From positions 4,712,001 to 4,776,000 of the forward strand of contig NZ_CP031705.1 of NCBI RefSeq assembly GCF_022701255.1: a stretch of DNA of 64,000 bases. Reading direction: 5' to 3'. Source of the stretch: Microcoleus vaginatus HSN003. Lineage in GTDB: Bacteria > Cyanobacteriota > Cyanobacteriia > Cyanobacteriales > Microcoleaceae. The notes under the pieces were generated by a model. The model was given only the letters and a program-made list of their open reading frames with translations. It was not told the origin of the DNA and did not search any database. Both the position numbers and the translations under genes were made by a program. Positions 49,563 to 58,445 of the stretch are shown piece by piece; position 1 is the stretch's first letter, and the number at the start of each line of letters is the position of its first letter.

Positions 49563-50108
49563 ATGGCTATGGTAATGGCTGCCGTTTTATCAGAAAATGT
49601 TTCTCTAGAAGACTTTATGGCTAATCCCCCCGAGTGCATGGAATGGGTGGACGGGCAAATCGCGGAGAAAAATGGCATGACAGTAAAACATAGTCGAATC
49701 CAATCTAGACTAGATTATGGTTGGAGAAGTTATAAGATATCTAGCGGACAAGGCGGCGAAGTGTATACAGAAGTTCCTTGTCGTACTGACAGGCGAGTGC
49801 GCCGTCCAGATGTAGCTTATCTTACTCCTGAACTTGTTGCTCAATATGGCGATGTTCCTACTTTGCCTCAAAGTCCGCCGTTAATTGCTGAAATAGTTTC
49901 TCCTACTGATATTGCGGAAGAAATATTTCTAAAAGCACAAGAATATTTAGATTCAGGTTGTCTGGAAGCTTGGCTTGTTTTTCCAGAAAGTCGCTGGATA
50001 TTGATCATGACTCAAAGTCAAAAGTTAACCTTTAACCTGGGTTCTACAGTCAGCACTCAGCTAGTGCTGGGGGGTTTTAGTGTTCCTGTTGACGAGTTGT
50101 TGGCTTGA
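49563..50108 (+). CDS. Uma2 family protein, paralogue B
   Basis: A 181-residue paralogue of 47532-48071 with the same active-site motifs: MEWVDGQIAEKNGMT, RRPDVAYLTPE, PLIAEIVSPTD. AAGGAAG lies about 6-12 bases before the ATG. Both copies share SSGQGGEVYTE and the C-terminal end, so they arose by duplication around the GTPase gene. Confidence 0.88.
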   Translation: MAMVMAAVLSENVSLEDFMANPPECMEWVDGQIAEKNGMTVKHSRIQSRLDYGWRSYKISSGQGGEVYTEVPCRTDRRVRRPDVAYLTPELVAQYGDVPTLPQSPPLIAEIVSPTDIAEEIFLKAQEYLDSGCLEAWLVFPESRWILIMTQSQKLTFNLGSTVSTQLVLGGFSVPVDELLA

Positions 50109-50201
50109 AGCTCTAAAATTAATTAGGTATAAGTCCTTTTTGGCAGGCTTGGCCCGTGAGGCTTGTAATAATTTCTGAAAAAGTCATTGACAAAATGCCG
50201 C

Positions 50202-50230
50202 GGGTTCGCCCCGCTAATTAATAAAAAAAA
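50202..50230 (+). terminator. Weak hairpin after Uma2 paralogue B
   Basis: GCGGG-TTCG-CCCCGC followed by TAATTAATAAAAA. A 5-bp G/C stem without a T run on this strand; it may act as a terminator for either strand. Confidence 0.35.
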
Positions 50231-50352
50231 TTATCAATAAAAAATGCAGTTGTAAAATTGCACCAAATCACAAACAGCGGTAAAATACTTATTGCTTTGT
50301 TTGCAAATGTAGCGTAAATTCCAATTGGGGAATTAAAACCAATCATTGAAAT

Positions 50353-50670
50353 ATGTCTAAGACTTACACTGTTGAATTGATCCACCAAGGCTCTACCTAT
50401 ACCGTAGAAGTGCCGGAAGATAAACAAATTCTGCAGGTGGCCAACGCTGCGGGCATTGATCTGCCTAACTCTTGCAATGCGGGGGTTTGTACTACTTGCG
50501 CTGCTAAAGTTATTGAGGGTGAAGTTGAGCAAGTTGATTGCATGGGCGTCAGTCCCGAACTTCAGGCAGAAGGTTATGTGTTGCTGTGCATTGCTTATCC
50601 CCGATCGAACTTGAAGATAGAAACAGAAAAAGAAGAGATTGTCTACGATCGCCAATTCGGTAAATCCTAG
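50353..50670 (+). CDS. 2Fe-2S ferredoxin (plant type)
   Basis: A 105-residue electron carrier with Cys41, Cys46, Cys49 and Cys79 (NSCNAGVCTTCA and LLCIAYP), the plant-type spacing. Compared with photosynthetic PetF, the loop is SCNAGVCTTCAA and a C-terminal tail (EKEEIVYDRQFGKS) is added, so it may be a specialised FdC-like or Fdx isoform. The next two genes follow closely and may be co-transcribed. Confidence 0.92.
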   Translation: MSKTYTVELIHQGSTYTVEVPEDKQILQVANAAGIDLPNSCNAGVCTTCAAKVIEGEVEQVDCMGVSPELQAEGYVLLCIAYPRSNLKIETEKEEIVYDRQFGKS

Positions 50671-50727
50671 GACTAAGCTAAAATTGACCTCAGTACCGTT
50701 AGCGGTAAAACCACTATGGATCGCCCT

Positions 50728-50919
50728 ATGACCACCCATTTCATTTCCGCAGAAGTTGACCTCCAGGAGACTCCCGAGCAACTGCACTCGGCTATTGAAA
50801 TTGAACTGCAAAAGTACGGCGAACCCCTGCGGTGGGCCGTCACAGACGTGGATGTCGATCGGCAAAAGGCTGTGGTAGAAGGCTACGTGCTCGTGGAAGC
50901 ATCCTCCGCAACACCGTGA
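50728..50919 (+). CDS. Small conserved cyanobacterial protein
   Basis: A 63-residue protein (MTTHFISAEVDLQETPEQLH to EASSATP) with alternating beta/helix pattern; not assigned to a function. An upstream in-frame ATG at 50716 is possible. Its TGA overlaps the GTG of the DUF3326 gene (GTGA), which shows translational coupling. Confidence 0.75.
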   Translation: MTTHFISAEVDLQETPEQLHSAIEIELQKYGEPLRWAVTDVDVDRQKAVVEGYVLVEASSATP

Positions 50920-51983
50920 ACCCCCGCCCTTTGACAGTGGTTTTGATAGTCCCCACAGGCGTTGGAGCCTCGATTGGTGGGTTTGCAGGAGATGCGCTGC
51001 CGGTGGCTAGGGCGATCGCCCAAATTTCAGACACCCTGATCACTCACCCCAACGTCCTCAACGGCGCTCAACTTTATTGGCCGATACCTAACGCTCTCTA
51101 CGTTGAAGGTTACGCCCTTGACAAATTTGCTGCCGGATGTTGGGGACTGCAACCGGTACATCAAAATCGCATCGGCTTAATCCTCGATTCCGCGATCGAA
51201 CCAGACTTGCAGTTGCGCCACTTGCAAGCGGCTGATGCAACGAGAGCTACATTGGGTTTGAATATAACTGATTGTGTTTTAACCGATCGCCCCCTGCAAG
51301 TCGAATTGCGTATTTCTGAATCAGGGGCATCCTGGGGGACGATCGGCAATCCAGACAGTTTATTGCGCGCTGCGGAAAAATTAATCAAACAAGCAAGAGT
51401 AGAGGCGATCGCAGTTGTAGCAAGATTTCCCGACGATGAAGGCAGCCTCGCCCTCGAAAACTACCGCCGCGGCAAAGGAGTTGACCCCCTCGCCGGCGCG
51501 GAAGCTGTGATCAGCCACCTCGTCGTCAGGACGTTTAAAATCCCCTGCGCCCACGCCCCCGCGCTGTCTGCGCTTCCCCTCGATCCGCACCTGTCCCCGC
51601 GATCGGCTGCGGAGGAAATCGGCTATACTTTCCTACCTTGCGTGCTTGCGGGCCTCAGCAAAGCTCCGCAATTGGTAACGCCAGAAAGCCAGCAGCACAA
51701 TCAATTATCAATTACCGCCGATCGAGTCGATGCGGTGGTCATACCCGCCACAGCCTGCGGCGGCAGTGCTATTCTGAGTTTGAGTGGGCGATCGTCAGTA
51801 CAAATCATCGCTGTGGGGGACAACAAAACCCAGATGCAGGCGACTCCAGAAAAACTCGGAATCAAAGCTTTGCAGGTAAACTCATATTTAGAGGCGATCG
51901 GAGTTTTGGTCGCTTTGCGAGCCGGCATCAGTCCAGCTTCCTTGGGTGCAGACATCTCCTCCCTGCGTTGTTTGTCTGACTAA
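50916..51983 (+). CDS. DUF3326 domain-containing protein
   Basis: A 355-residue protein. The GTG at 50916 (NPRPLTVVLIVPTGVGASIG) is used because it overlaps the previous stop; the longer frame from 50832 overlaps that gene and lacks support. Conserved pieces: GALDA-like PVARAIAQISDTLITHPNVL, NALYVEGYALDKFAAG, AIAVVARFPDDE, and the C-terminal IPATACGGSAILSLSG. Found throughout cyanobacteria and plants; function unknown. Confidence 0.8.
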   Translation: MNPRPLTVVLIVPTGVGASIGGFAGDALPVARAIAQISDTLITHPNVLNGAQLYWPIPNALYVEGYALDKFAAGCWGLQPVHQNRIGLILDSAIEPDLQLRHLQAADATRATLGLNITDCVLTDRPLQVELRISESGASWGTIGNPDSLLRAAEKLIKQARVEAIAVVARFPDDEGSLALENYRRGKGVDPLAGAEAVISHLVVRTFKIPCAHAPALSALPLDPHLSPRSAAEEIGYTFLPCVLAGLSKAPQLVTPESQQHNQLSITADRVDAVVIPATACGGSAILSLSGRSSVQIIAVGDNKTQMQATPEKLGIKALQVNSYLEAIGVLVALRAGISPASLGADISSLRCLSD

Positions 51984-52029
51984 ACTAAACAAATCTAAAA
52001 TCTCAAACCTCAAATCTAAAAGTGATTAA

Positions 52030-52623
52030 GTGGCAGAAAAAATTCCCGAAAACCCTGAAATTGAACCCTTGACGCGCACCCAAGTTTTAATAGCAATGGG
52101 CGTGACAGCAATTATGTTGCTGGCGGTAGCTAAATTGTGGTTGCTATTTGGATCGGTATCGCTTTTGCCAGTCAAATTGATAGGAATCGACTTGCTCAAC
52201 GGAGGTGCGATCGGATTGGCAATTACAGCCGGGAGTGCGATCGTTTATCACCTCTGGCCGGGTTATCGCCGGAGTGCTGATGTTTACTTGGAAGTAGTGC
52301 TCAAACCTTTGTTTTGGCCGGATTTGATTTGGCTGGGACTGCTGCCGGGACTTAGCGAAGAATTGCTATTTCGAGGCGTGATGCTGTCTGCTTTAGGATT
52401 GAATGTTACCAGTTTAGTTTTATCGAGTTTTTGTTTCGGTATTCTGCACTTGGGAGGCATGGATCAGTGGCCTTATGCTGTTTGGGCAACGGCTGTCGGA
52501 TTGCTGTTGGGTTACAGCGTTTTAGCTACTGGGAATTTGTTAGTGCCAATTACCGCTCATATCTGTACGAATTTGATTTCTAGCTGTGTTTGGAAGTGGG
52601 AACACAATGCGGTGAAGCGGTAG
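52030..52623 (+). CDS. CPBP intramembrane glutamic endopeptidase
   Basis: A 197-residue membrane protein of the CAAX protease/bacteriocin-processing family. Motif 1 is LSEELLFRGVML (EExxxR), motif 2 is FGILHLGG (His), motif 3 is ITAHICTNLISS (HxxxN). Helices flank each motif. GTG start at 52030. Roles range from peptide processing to protein scaffolding; the substrate is not indicated here. Confidence 0.92.
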   Translation: MAEKIPENPEIEPLTRTQVLIAMGVTAIMLLAVAKLWLLFGSVSLLPVKLIGIDLLNGGAIGLAITAGSAIVYHLWPGYRRSADVYLEVVLKPLFWPDLIWLGLLPGLSEELLFRGVMLSALGLNVTSLVLSSFCFGILHLGGMDQWPYAVWATAVGLLLGYSVLATGNLLVPITAHICTNLISSCVWKWEHNAVKR

Positions 52624-52794
52624 CTCGATCGCAATTCCAAAGCGATTGAAATCGCGCCTGCGCGGAATATAGCAATAAATGCCAACGCGCAAGGGGGTTT
52701 TTAGATTGAACGAACCGCGAAGACGCTAAGGGCGCGAAGGAAGAGGAAGAGTTCACAGAGGTGAAAAGGTTTTAACCGCCGAGTTTTATCTGTG

Positions 52795-53199
52795 TTAAGG
52801 TAGTTTATAACTGCTCGATCGCACAATCAACTCACCTTGACGTGGATCGCGGCTGAAGATAAAAGCTCCTTCTTGAGTTTCGCCGCTTGACAAAAAATCA
52901 ATTTGTTGATCGCCGGATTCCAAGACTTCGCCGTTGACGCGCAGTTCGGCAATAATTTGCACAGACTCTGCCGTTTCGCCGCCCGTGTTGGTCACTATAA
53001 ACGGTACGTAAAATTGCCCTTGAGTTTCACGAATAGGCGTGTTCCGAGTGACAGAAATAATCGGAGGTTCCTCTTTTTTACTCACCCAGTTGTAGAGTAC
53101 GAGCCCGGTGAGGGTAAAAAGGATAAAGCAGGCGATCGCAAATGTCACCCATTCAGCAAAAGTTCTTTTTTCTTGCTGTTCGTTATTGCTTTCACTCAT
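52795..53199 (-). CDS. TIGR02588 family protein
   Basis: A 134-residue protein with one N-terminal helix (WVTFAIACFILFTLTGLVLY) and a beta-rich exported domain (QGQFYVPFIVTNTGGETAES, then ELRVNGEVLESGDQQIDFLS). The start at 53199 (MSESNNEQQEK) overlaps the preceding stop by ATGA. This family is known only as the partner of TIGR02587 proteins; function unknown. Confidence 0.85.
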   Translation of the reverse strand: MSESNNEQQEKRTFAEWVTFAIACFILFTLTGLVLYNWVSKKEEPPIISVTRNTPIRETQGQFYVPFIVTNTGGETAESVQIIAELRVNGEVLESGDQQIDFLSSGETQEGAFIFSRDPRQGELIVRSSSYKLP

Positions 53200-54050
53200 A
53201 CCGTCAACCTCCCCGCCGCGCCGCCAATAGTCGCCGGCAATCCTAATACTAACGTATAGCTCAACCAAATCGACCACGGGTCGTCAAAACTAAGTTTGTG
53301 AAAAAAAAACATCATAAATGCAGAAGCCGCCAGCGACACTAAATACGCCATGACAGTTTCGCTGAGGGGACGCTGAAAAAGCCCTTGCTGCTGCTGCCGT
53401 TTTGCTTGATAAGTAAAGCCTGCTACAAATACAATACCGTAGGAAATTAGCAGCGAAGCAGCGATAATTGCTAATTGCCAAGGTGGCGAAATAGCAGCAG
53501 CTAGCATGGGAATTTCGTCAGTTGGGGCGATGTTGAAAGCAATGATCATCGCGCCGATTAAAGTAGCGCCGATATCTGCTAAAGTTGGGTTAATGGTAGG
53601 TTCGCTGTCGGTATCTGAAGTTTGATAGCGATCACCGCTCAAAAAACCGTTCGCCAGGGCAACTCCCAAGGAAAACGGCAGGCCTTCAAAGATGATTTTC
53701 CCCAAAGTTTGTTGCAGCGGAGTCTCCGGGGTAATTTCCCTGAGCAAAAACAGGACAAAAGCCGCGCAGACAATGCCGATGGCGATTGCTTCTACGGTAT
53801 CGATTGCAGCATCTAGCCAGCGGATGTCCTTAGTTTTGCGAAAACCTTCAGTGCGAGTCAGCAAGAAAACAACGATAAAAGTAGTTGCGATCGCGATCGA
53901 ATTTTCCGCTGGTTTAGTATACGAACCGATCCACCAAACCTCCATCGTATAAAGCAGGGGAGTACCGAACAAAAAGCCGCCCGATGCACCTCGAATGATG
54001 TCGTTTAGTTCATTTGACCACTGATTTTTGCGTCTTTTTGATTTCTTCAT
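53196..54050 (-). CDS. TIGR02587 family membrane protein (DUF2391-like)
   Basis: A 284-residue protein with about seven membrane segments. Starts MKKSKRRKNQWSNELNDIIR, then GASGGFLFGTPLLYTMEVWW, the family signature, and several helices ending at LSYTLVLGLPATIGGAAGRL. It is coupled to TIGR02588 by a four-base overlap. The pair suggests a two-subunit membrane complex of unknown purpose. Confidence 0.88.
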   Translation of the reverse strand: MKKSKRRKNQWSNELNDIIRGASGGFLFGTPLLYTMEVWWIGSYTKPAENSIAIATTFIVVFLLTRTEGFRKTKDIRWLDAAIDTVEAIAIGIVCAAFVLFLLREITPETPLQQTLGKIIFEGLPFSLGVALANGFLSGDRYQTSDTDSEPTINPTLADIGATLIGAMIIAFNIAPTDEIPMLAAAISPPWQLAIIAASLLISYGIVFVAGFTYQAKRQQQQGLFQRPLSETVMAYLVSLAASAFMMFFFHKLSFDDPWSIWLSYTLVLGLPATIGGAAGRLTV

Positions 54051-54129
54051 TTTTTAGTGAAAACGTACCTCAAAAAAGGTAATCTATAATTTAACATATT
54101 TTAAGTGTTATCGTAGATAGCATTTGCAC

Positions 54130-54369
54130 TCAACTTGGTGCATAAGCTATTAAAAATTCCTTTCTAGAAATTCCCGCTTGAGTACAAATTGCTCTCAGTG
54201 TCTCTGATTTTATTTGAGGGTGGTTAGGCATTACTAACGGAGTCTCCGTGCCATCCTGATTCTATAGCACCCTGACCCTATATTCGCCTTCTCTAATAAT
54301 CCGACAACCCAACAACTGAAATGTTCTGATGACTCATCTTTTAGAAGCATCGACAGGAAACTTTGACAT
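54130..54369 (-). pseudogene. HicA-like toxin with two stop codons
   Basis: Frame reads MSKFPVDASKR, stop, VIRTFQLLGCRIIREGEYRV, RVL, stop, NQDGTETPLVMPNHPQIKSE and TLRAICTQAGISRKEFLIAY to the end. This matches HicA-type mRNA interferases through the whole length. The usual active His (about REGEH) is Tyr here. Two stops plus loss of the His show the toxin is dead. Its ATG overlaps the hicB stop (TAATG). Confidence 0.8.
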
Positions 54370-54602
54370 TAAATAGCCACCTCTGCTTCTACTAAAAAAG
54401 TCTCGATCGCAGGTGATTCGTTTTCCATTGTTTCTTTGCCAAATACTTCGATGTAGCAACGAATAGCTGACTTGACATCAGCTAATGCTTCTTCATAGGT
54501 GTCACCTTCACCAACTACGGCACCTTTGATACCAAGGGGATAGGCTACATAACCATCGGGATGTTTTTCAATGATGATTCTAAATTGTTTTGTCTTCGTC
54601 TC
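54369..54602 (-). pseudogene. HicB-like antitoxin lacking a start codon
   Basis: An intact frame (QFRIIIEKHPDGYVAYPLGI, KGAVVGEGDTYEEALADVKS, AIRCYIEVFG) of the HicB partial RNase H-like fold. No ATG, GTG or TTG is in frame before it; an ACG at 54599 sits where relatives begin. Expression is doubtful. The frame is kept although the toxin is dead, so decay is recent or the antitoxin remains useful. Confidence 0.75.
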
Positions 54603-54624
54603 TTTATTTTTATGCTAAGTTAAT

Positions 54625-55011
54625 TCACCACACCCGCGCGATCGCATAAGCATCAAAAATAGCATCAACGCTCAAAATCGGTATCTGTTCCGCCATAGAT
54701 TGTGCAATTATCAGCCTGTCAAATGGATCGCGGTGATGCAAAGGCAGTGAAGCCACAACCTCAATGTGGTCGAAAGTTATTTCCAGTATCTCAATTCTAT
54801 TAACTGCGAGCTGCTGCTTGATAAACTCCATAAAAGGCATACTAAAATTTAGCCGACCTATACTATGTTTTATCGCCATTTCCCAGACGCTAGCTGTACT
54901 GAGGAGAATATCGTTCTCTCCGTTGTCAATTAGCGATCGCCCTGTTGCGGTGAGTCTCGAATTGTCTGTCGTATACCAAATAAAGGCATGAGTGTCCAAC
55001 AACAACCTCAT
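54625..55011 (-). CDS. VapC-type PIN toxin
   Basis: A 128-residue PIN ribonuclease. Asp6 in LLLDTHAFIWY, Glu in TASVWEMAIK, and the Asp pair in HHRDPFDRLIIAQSM and ILSVDAIFDAY build the metal site. Its ATG overlaps the antitoxin stop by four bases (ATGA). Confidence 0.92.
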   Translation of the reverse strand: MRLLLDTHAFIWYTTDNSRLTATGRSLIDNGENDILLSTASVWEMAIKHSIGRLNFSMPFMEFIKQQLAVNRIEILEITFDHIEVVASLPLHHRDPFDRLIIAQSMAEQIPILSVDAIFDAYAIARVW

Positions 55012-55238
55012 TCCATGTATTCCTTAAACTCTTCTAGCGGTTCGTCAAAATCATCCGACATCCAAACCATTCCTTTGGCACTTCCTGCTTGCCGATTGGG
55101 TTTAGCTTGTTTGGGAATTACTACCAATTTTACAAGAGGCTGGTTATCTTGAGTAATCGCCACTTCTTGGCCTCTCATTGCCGCTTCGATTAATTCCACA
55201 AGCTTTTCTTTTGCCTCAACAATGTCTACTTGATACAT
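55008..55238 (-). CDS. Phd/YefM-type antitoxin
   Basis: A 76-residue antitoxin. The N-terminal half (VDIVEAKEKLVELIEAAMRG, QEVAITQDNQPLVKLV) is the Phd/YefM DNA-binding fold; the C-terminus (MSDDFDEPLEEFKEYME) is the acidic toxin-binding segment. Confidence 0.92.
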   Translation of the reverse strand: MYQVDIVEAKEKLVELIEAAMRGQEVAITQDNQPLVKLVVIPKQAKPNRQAGSAKGMVWMSDDFDEPLEEFKEYME

Positions 55239-55300
55239 AATTCGTTCCTCTTTATACCCTTTTATATTTTAGATTGGGAATGACTAATGAAGCTTGCGAT

Positions 55301-55378
55301 ATAGCGGTTCTCAAGAAAGTGAGGTATGCCCTATGCCCTATGCCCGATAGCACCTCATCTTTCTGAGAAATGCTATAT
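55301..55378 (+). mobile_element. MITE with IS630-type ends
   Basis: Left end TATAGCGGTTCTCAAGAAAG with TGAGGTATG; right end complement TATAGCATTTCTCAGAAAGA with TGAGGTGC. These match the ends of the IS630 element at 31400-32548 (TAGCATTTCTTAGAAAGATG). About 78 bp, non-coding, with a CCCTATG tandem core. Confidence 0.8.
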
Positions 55379-55388
55379 TGTATTTTCC

Positions 55389-55718
55389 TCAAGGAAAAGA
55401 CCATATTTGTTTTACTCTATTTCGCACTTGCGCCAAATCATCAGGGGTTAATATTCCCAGTCTCCTTTCAACTAAACTTTTTTGTAATGTGTTCACTTTA
55501 TGTAAGCGAACCACTGAAGGTCGCTTTAATCCTGCTTGTTGCCATTCCTGAATTTCGACATCAAAGTTTGTACGAGTAATTTGACTGGTTATCTTGGCAA
55601 CAATCATGTCTTCATCTCCTGTGTCCAACAGTACCAAACCAGGACGGCGTTTAGTTTCGGCTGCACCCGCAAAGATGAATCCGACTAGAACTAATTCTCC
55701 AGACTGATAATTAGTCAT
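55389..55718 (-). CDS. MazF/PemK-type toxin
   Basis: A 109-residue mRNA interferase of the PemK/MazF fold: N-terminal SGELVLVGFIFAGAAETKRR with PGLVLLDTGD, and AGLKRPSVVRLHKVNTLQKS. It lies three bases after its antitoxin gene. Stop codon follows QIWSFP. Confidence 0.88.
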   Translation of the reverse strand: MTNYQSGELVLVGFIFAGAAETKRRPGLVLLDTGDEDMIVAKITSQITRTNFDVEIQEWQQAGLKRPSVVRLHKVNTLQKSLVERRLGILTPDDLAQVRNRVKQIWSFP

Positions 55719-55721
55719 AGC

Positions 55722-55955
55722 TCAAATCTCATCGTAAATTGCATCTTCTTCGCTGTAATCGGCAAAGAATTGTGTGGCAGCAAGACGATGCCAATCTGTT
55801 TTCTCCTCTACTTCATCTGGTTCTGAGTTTGTTTGTTCATTCACCAGAATGATAACTCTTACATCTTGGTTGACTGCCAAGTATTTTAAAATGTCATCGG
55901 TCAAGTTTATTTTTCCTTCCGATGTAACTTTTGCTGGAAATTCGTAGGCTTTCAT
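55722..55955 (-). CDS. Antitoxin of the MazF-like toxin
   Basis: A 77-residue protein. The N-terminal MKAYEFPAKVTSEGKINLTD is AbrB/SpoVT-like in pattern; the C-terminal acidic part (LAATQFFADYSEEDAIYDEI) would wrap the toxin. Common cyanobacterial companion of MazF/PemK genes. Confidence 0.85.
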   Translation of the reverse strand: MKAYEFPAKVTSEGKINLTDDILKYLAVNQDVRVIILVNEQTNSEPDEVEEKTDWHRLAATQFFADYSEEDAIYDEI

Positions 55956-56007
55956 AATGTGAGTTTTAGATTTGTGTTCGACCAGTTATTGCTACCTTAA
56001 CATAATC

Positions 56008-57543
56008 TCAATTCAACAAATCCTCTTCCTCCAAATCAACAGACTGCAACTGAGCCGGTGTAGCAGGAATCGCCGCAATAATTGCATCGATTACCTTCGC
56101 CACCGGAATAATCTCCATTCCTAACTCTGGCACCGGTTGATTCTTAGGAATAATCGCCCTTTTGAAACCCAATTTCGCCGCCTCCCTCAGCCGCAACTCT
56201 AATTGGGAAACCGGCCGCACCTGTCCCCCCAAACCAACTTCCCCAAGCAAGACAGTGCGTGCATCAACCACCCGATCGCGAAAACTGGCCACAACGGCGA
56301 TCGCAACTGCCAAATCCGCCGCCGGTTCATCCACCTTCAACCCGCCCACCGTCGCCAAAATCACATCTAATTTAGATAAAGGAATCCCCACCCTTTTCTC
56401 CAAAACAGCTAAAATTTGCTGCAATCTAGCATTGTCCACACCAGTAGTAGTGCGGCGCGGCGAACCGAAACTTGCAGGGCTAACTAACGCCTGAATTTCC
56501 ACTAAAATCGGTCGAGTTCCTTCACAAGTAACAGTCGTCGAAGTACCGGGAGAAAATTCATCTCTATTCCCTAAAAACAACTCCGACGGATTATCTACTT
56601 CTCGCAAACCGTTTGCTACCATTTCAAAAACGCCGATTTCATGAGTCGCGCCAAAACGGTTTTTCATCGATCGCAAAAGTCGATGAGAAGCAAAGCGATC
56701 GCCCTCAAAATAAAGTACAGTATCTACCAAATGTTCCAAAACCCTCGGCCCCGCCAAAGCTCCATCTTTAGTAACGTGACCGACAATAAATAAAGTAATG
56801 TTTTCCCTTTTCGCAACCTGCATCAAAGCAGACGTACATTCCCGCACCTGAGCCACCGAACCCGGAGCCGATGTTAAACTAGCAAAATAAATAGTTTGGA
56901 TGCTGTCAATCACCGCCACATTCGGTTTCAGCGCTTCCAACTCCCGCAAAACAACCTCTAAATCCGTCTCGGGAAGCAAATAGAAATTCTCCGCTGAATT
57001 GTCCTCGGAATCCCTTTTAGCTTCCCCGTTGCTGGCAGATTTATGCCCGCCGTTGCTTGACAATTCAACCGGATTAGCCACGCCCAAACGCTGCGATCGC
57101 AACTTCACCTGCTGGCCGGACTCCTCCGCACTGACATACAGTATCCGATCCTTGCGGGCCAACATATTCGCCACCTGCAACAGCAGCGTCGATTTCCCGA
57201 TTCCCGGTTCCCCGCCAATCAACACCAGCGATCCGGGAACAATCCCGCCTCCCAAAACTCGATCGAGCTCCCCGTAACCAGAAGGCCAGCGAGACTGAGT
57301 TTGGTCGGAAATCTGCGATAATCTGAAAGATACCCTTGGTTGACCCTTCGACTTATCAGGGGGCGAACCGCCCACTGTCTTAGTTGTCACCCCAGTTAAA
57401 CCAGCCCGCGACACACCAGCAGTAGGTTGCTCTAACTGCTCGTCAAAAGAATCCCACTTCTGACAGCTAGGACACCTGCCAAAATATTGTGGTGAATCAT
57501 ACCCGCATTCCCGACAAATATATTGTATTCGAGGCTTAGGCAT
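56008..57543 (-). CDS. radA: DNA repair protein RadA
   Basis: A 511-residue RecA-like helicase that promotes branch migration in recombination. Zinc finger CRECGYDSPQYFGRCPSC, Walker A GGEPGIGKSTLLLQ, the RadA-specific KNRFG motif (MKNRFGATHEIG), and a C-terminal Lon-like domain (LSKLDVILATVGGLKVDEPA). About 25 extra residues (NGGHKSASNGEAKRDSED region, about 160-182) lengthen a loop relative to other RadA. Confidence 0.96.
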   Translation of the reverse strand: MPKPRIQYICRECGYDSPQYFGRCPSCQKWDSFDEQLEQPTAGVSRAGLTGVTTKTVGGSPPDKSKGQPRVSFRLSQISDQTQSRWPSGYGELDRVLGGGIVPGSLVLIGGEPGIGKSTLLLQVANMLARKDRILYVSAEESGQQVKLRSQRLGVANPVELSSNGGHKSASNGEAKRDSEDNSAENFYLLPETDLEVVLRELEALKPNVAVIDSIQTIYFASLTSAPGSVAQVRECTSALMQVAKRENITLFIVGHVTKDGALAGPRVLEHLVDTVLYFEGDRFASHRLLRSMKNRFGATHEIGVFEMVANGLREVDNPSELFLGNRDEFSPGTSTTVTCEGTRPILVEIQALVSPASFGSPRRTTTGVDNARLQQILAVLEKRVGIPLSKLDVILATVGGLKVDEPAADLAVAIAVVASFRDRVVDARTVLLGEVGLGGQVRPVSQLELRLREAAKLGFKRAIIPKNQPVPELGMEIIPVAKVIDAIIAAIPATPAQLQSVDLEEEDLLN

Positions 57544-57707
57544 TGTTTACTATGATAAATAGTCACCCTAACATTTAGAAAAGTCTGAGTTAAAGCACTT
57601 ATCAAGCTTTCAGACCCATCCCCACACATAATTCAATTTGTGTCTTCTATGATAGGGTACAAAAAATTAACATTATCTGAAATGTAACTTAAGGAGTGCT
57701 CGGTAAC

Positions 57708-58439
57708 TTGGAAAACCATAAAGAAAAAATTCTGGTAGTCGATGACGAAGCCAGTATCCGCCGCATTCTGGAGACTCGCCTTTCCATGATTGGCTACGAT
57801 GTCGTCACCGCTGCTGACGGCGAAGAAGCTCTCGAAACATTTCGCAACACCGAACCCGACTTAGTGGTTTTGGACGTGATGATGCCGAAGCTAGACGGTT
57901 ACGGCGTCTGTCAGGAGTTGCGTAAAGAGTCAGACGTGCCCATCATCATGCTAACCGCTTTGGGAGACGTAGCCGATCGCATCACCGGTTTAGAATTGGG
58001 CGCCGACGATTACGTCGTCAAACCTTTCTCTCCCAAAGAACTAGAAGCCCGCATCCGTTCGGTACTGCGGAGGGTTGACAAAAACGGCGCATCGGGGATT
58101 CCCAGTTCGGGAGTCATCCACGTCACCAATATTAGGATTGACACCAACAAGCGCCAAGTTTACAAAGGCGACGAACGAATTCGGCTCACGGGCATGGAAT
58201 TCAGCTTGTTAGAACTGCTTGTCAGCCGTTCTGGAGAGCCTTTTTCGCGATCAGAAATTTTGCAGGAAGTGTGGGGATACACGCCTGAACGCCACGTAGA
58301 CACCCGCGTAGTGGACGTTCACATCTCGCGGCTTAGGGCAAAGTTGGAAGACGACCCCAGCAATCCCGAATTAATTCTCACCGCCCGCGGCACCGGTTAT
58401 CTCTTCCAGCGAATTGTCGAAATTGGAGAAGTAGGATAA
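57708..58439 (+). CDS. rpaB: OmpR-type response regulator RpaB
   Basis: A 243-residue regulator. The TTG at 57708 (MENHKEKILVVDDEASIRRI when read as Met) is chosen over a GTG at 57696 because AAGGAG lies 11 bases before it and RpaB proteins begin this way. Receiver: Asp11-Asp12 region, phosphoacceptor Asp56 (LVVLDVMMPKLDG), Lys in VVKPFSPKE. Winged helix: LTGMEFSLLELLVSRSGEPF and VVDVHISRLRAKLEDDPSNP. RpaB binds HLR1 sites to control light-response genes, including psbA and PSI genes. An HLR1 site is upstream of psbA in this window. Confidence 0.92.
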   Translation: MENHKEKILVVDDEASIRRILETRLSMIGYDVVTAADGEEALETFRNTEPDLVVLDVMMPKLDGYGVCQELRKESDVPIIMLTALGDVADRITGLELGADDYVVKPFSPKELEARIRSVLRRVDKNGASGIPSSGVIHVTNIRIDTNKRQVYKGDERIRLTGMEFSLLELLVSRSGEPFSRSEILQEVWGYTPERHVDTRVVDVHISRLRAKLEDDPSNPELILTARGTGYLFQRIVEIGEVG

Positions 58440-58445
58440 AGTCAC

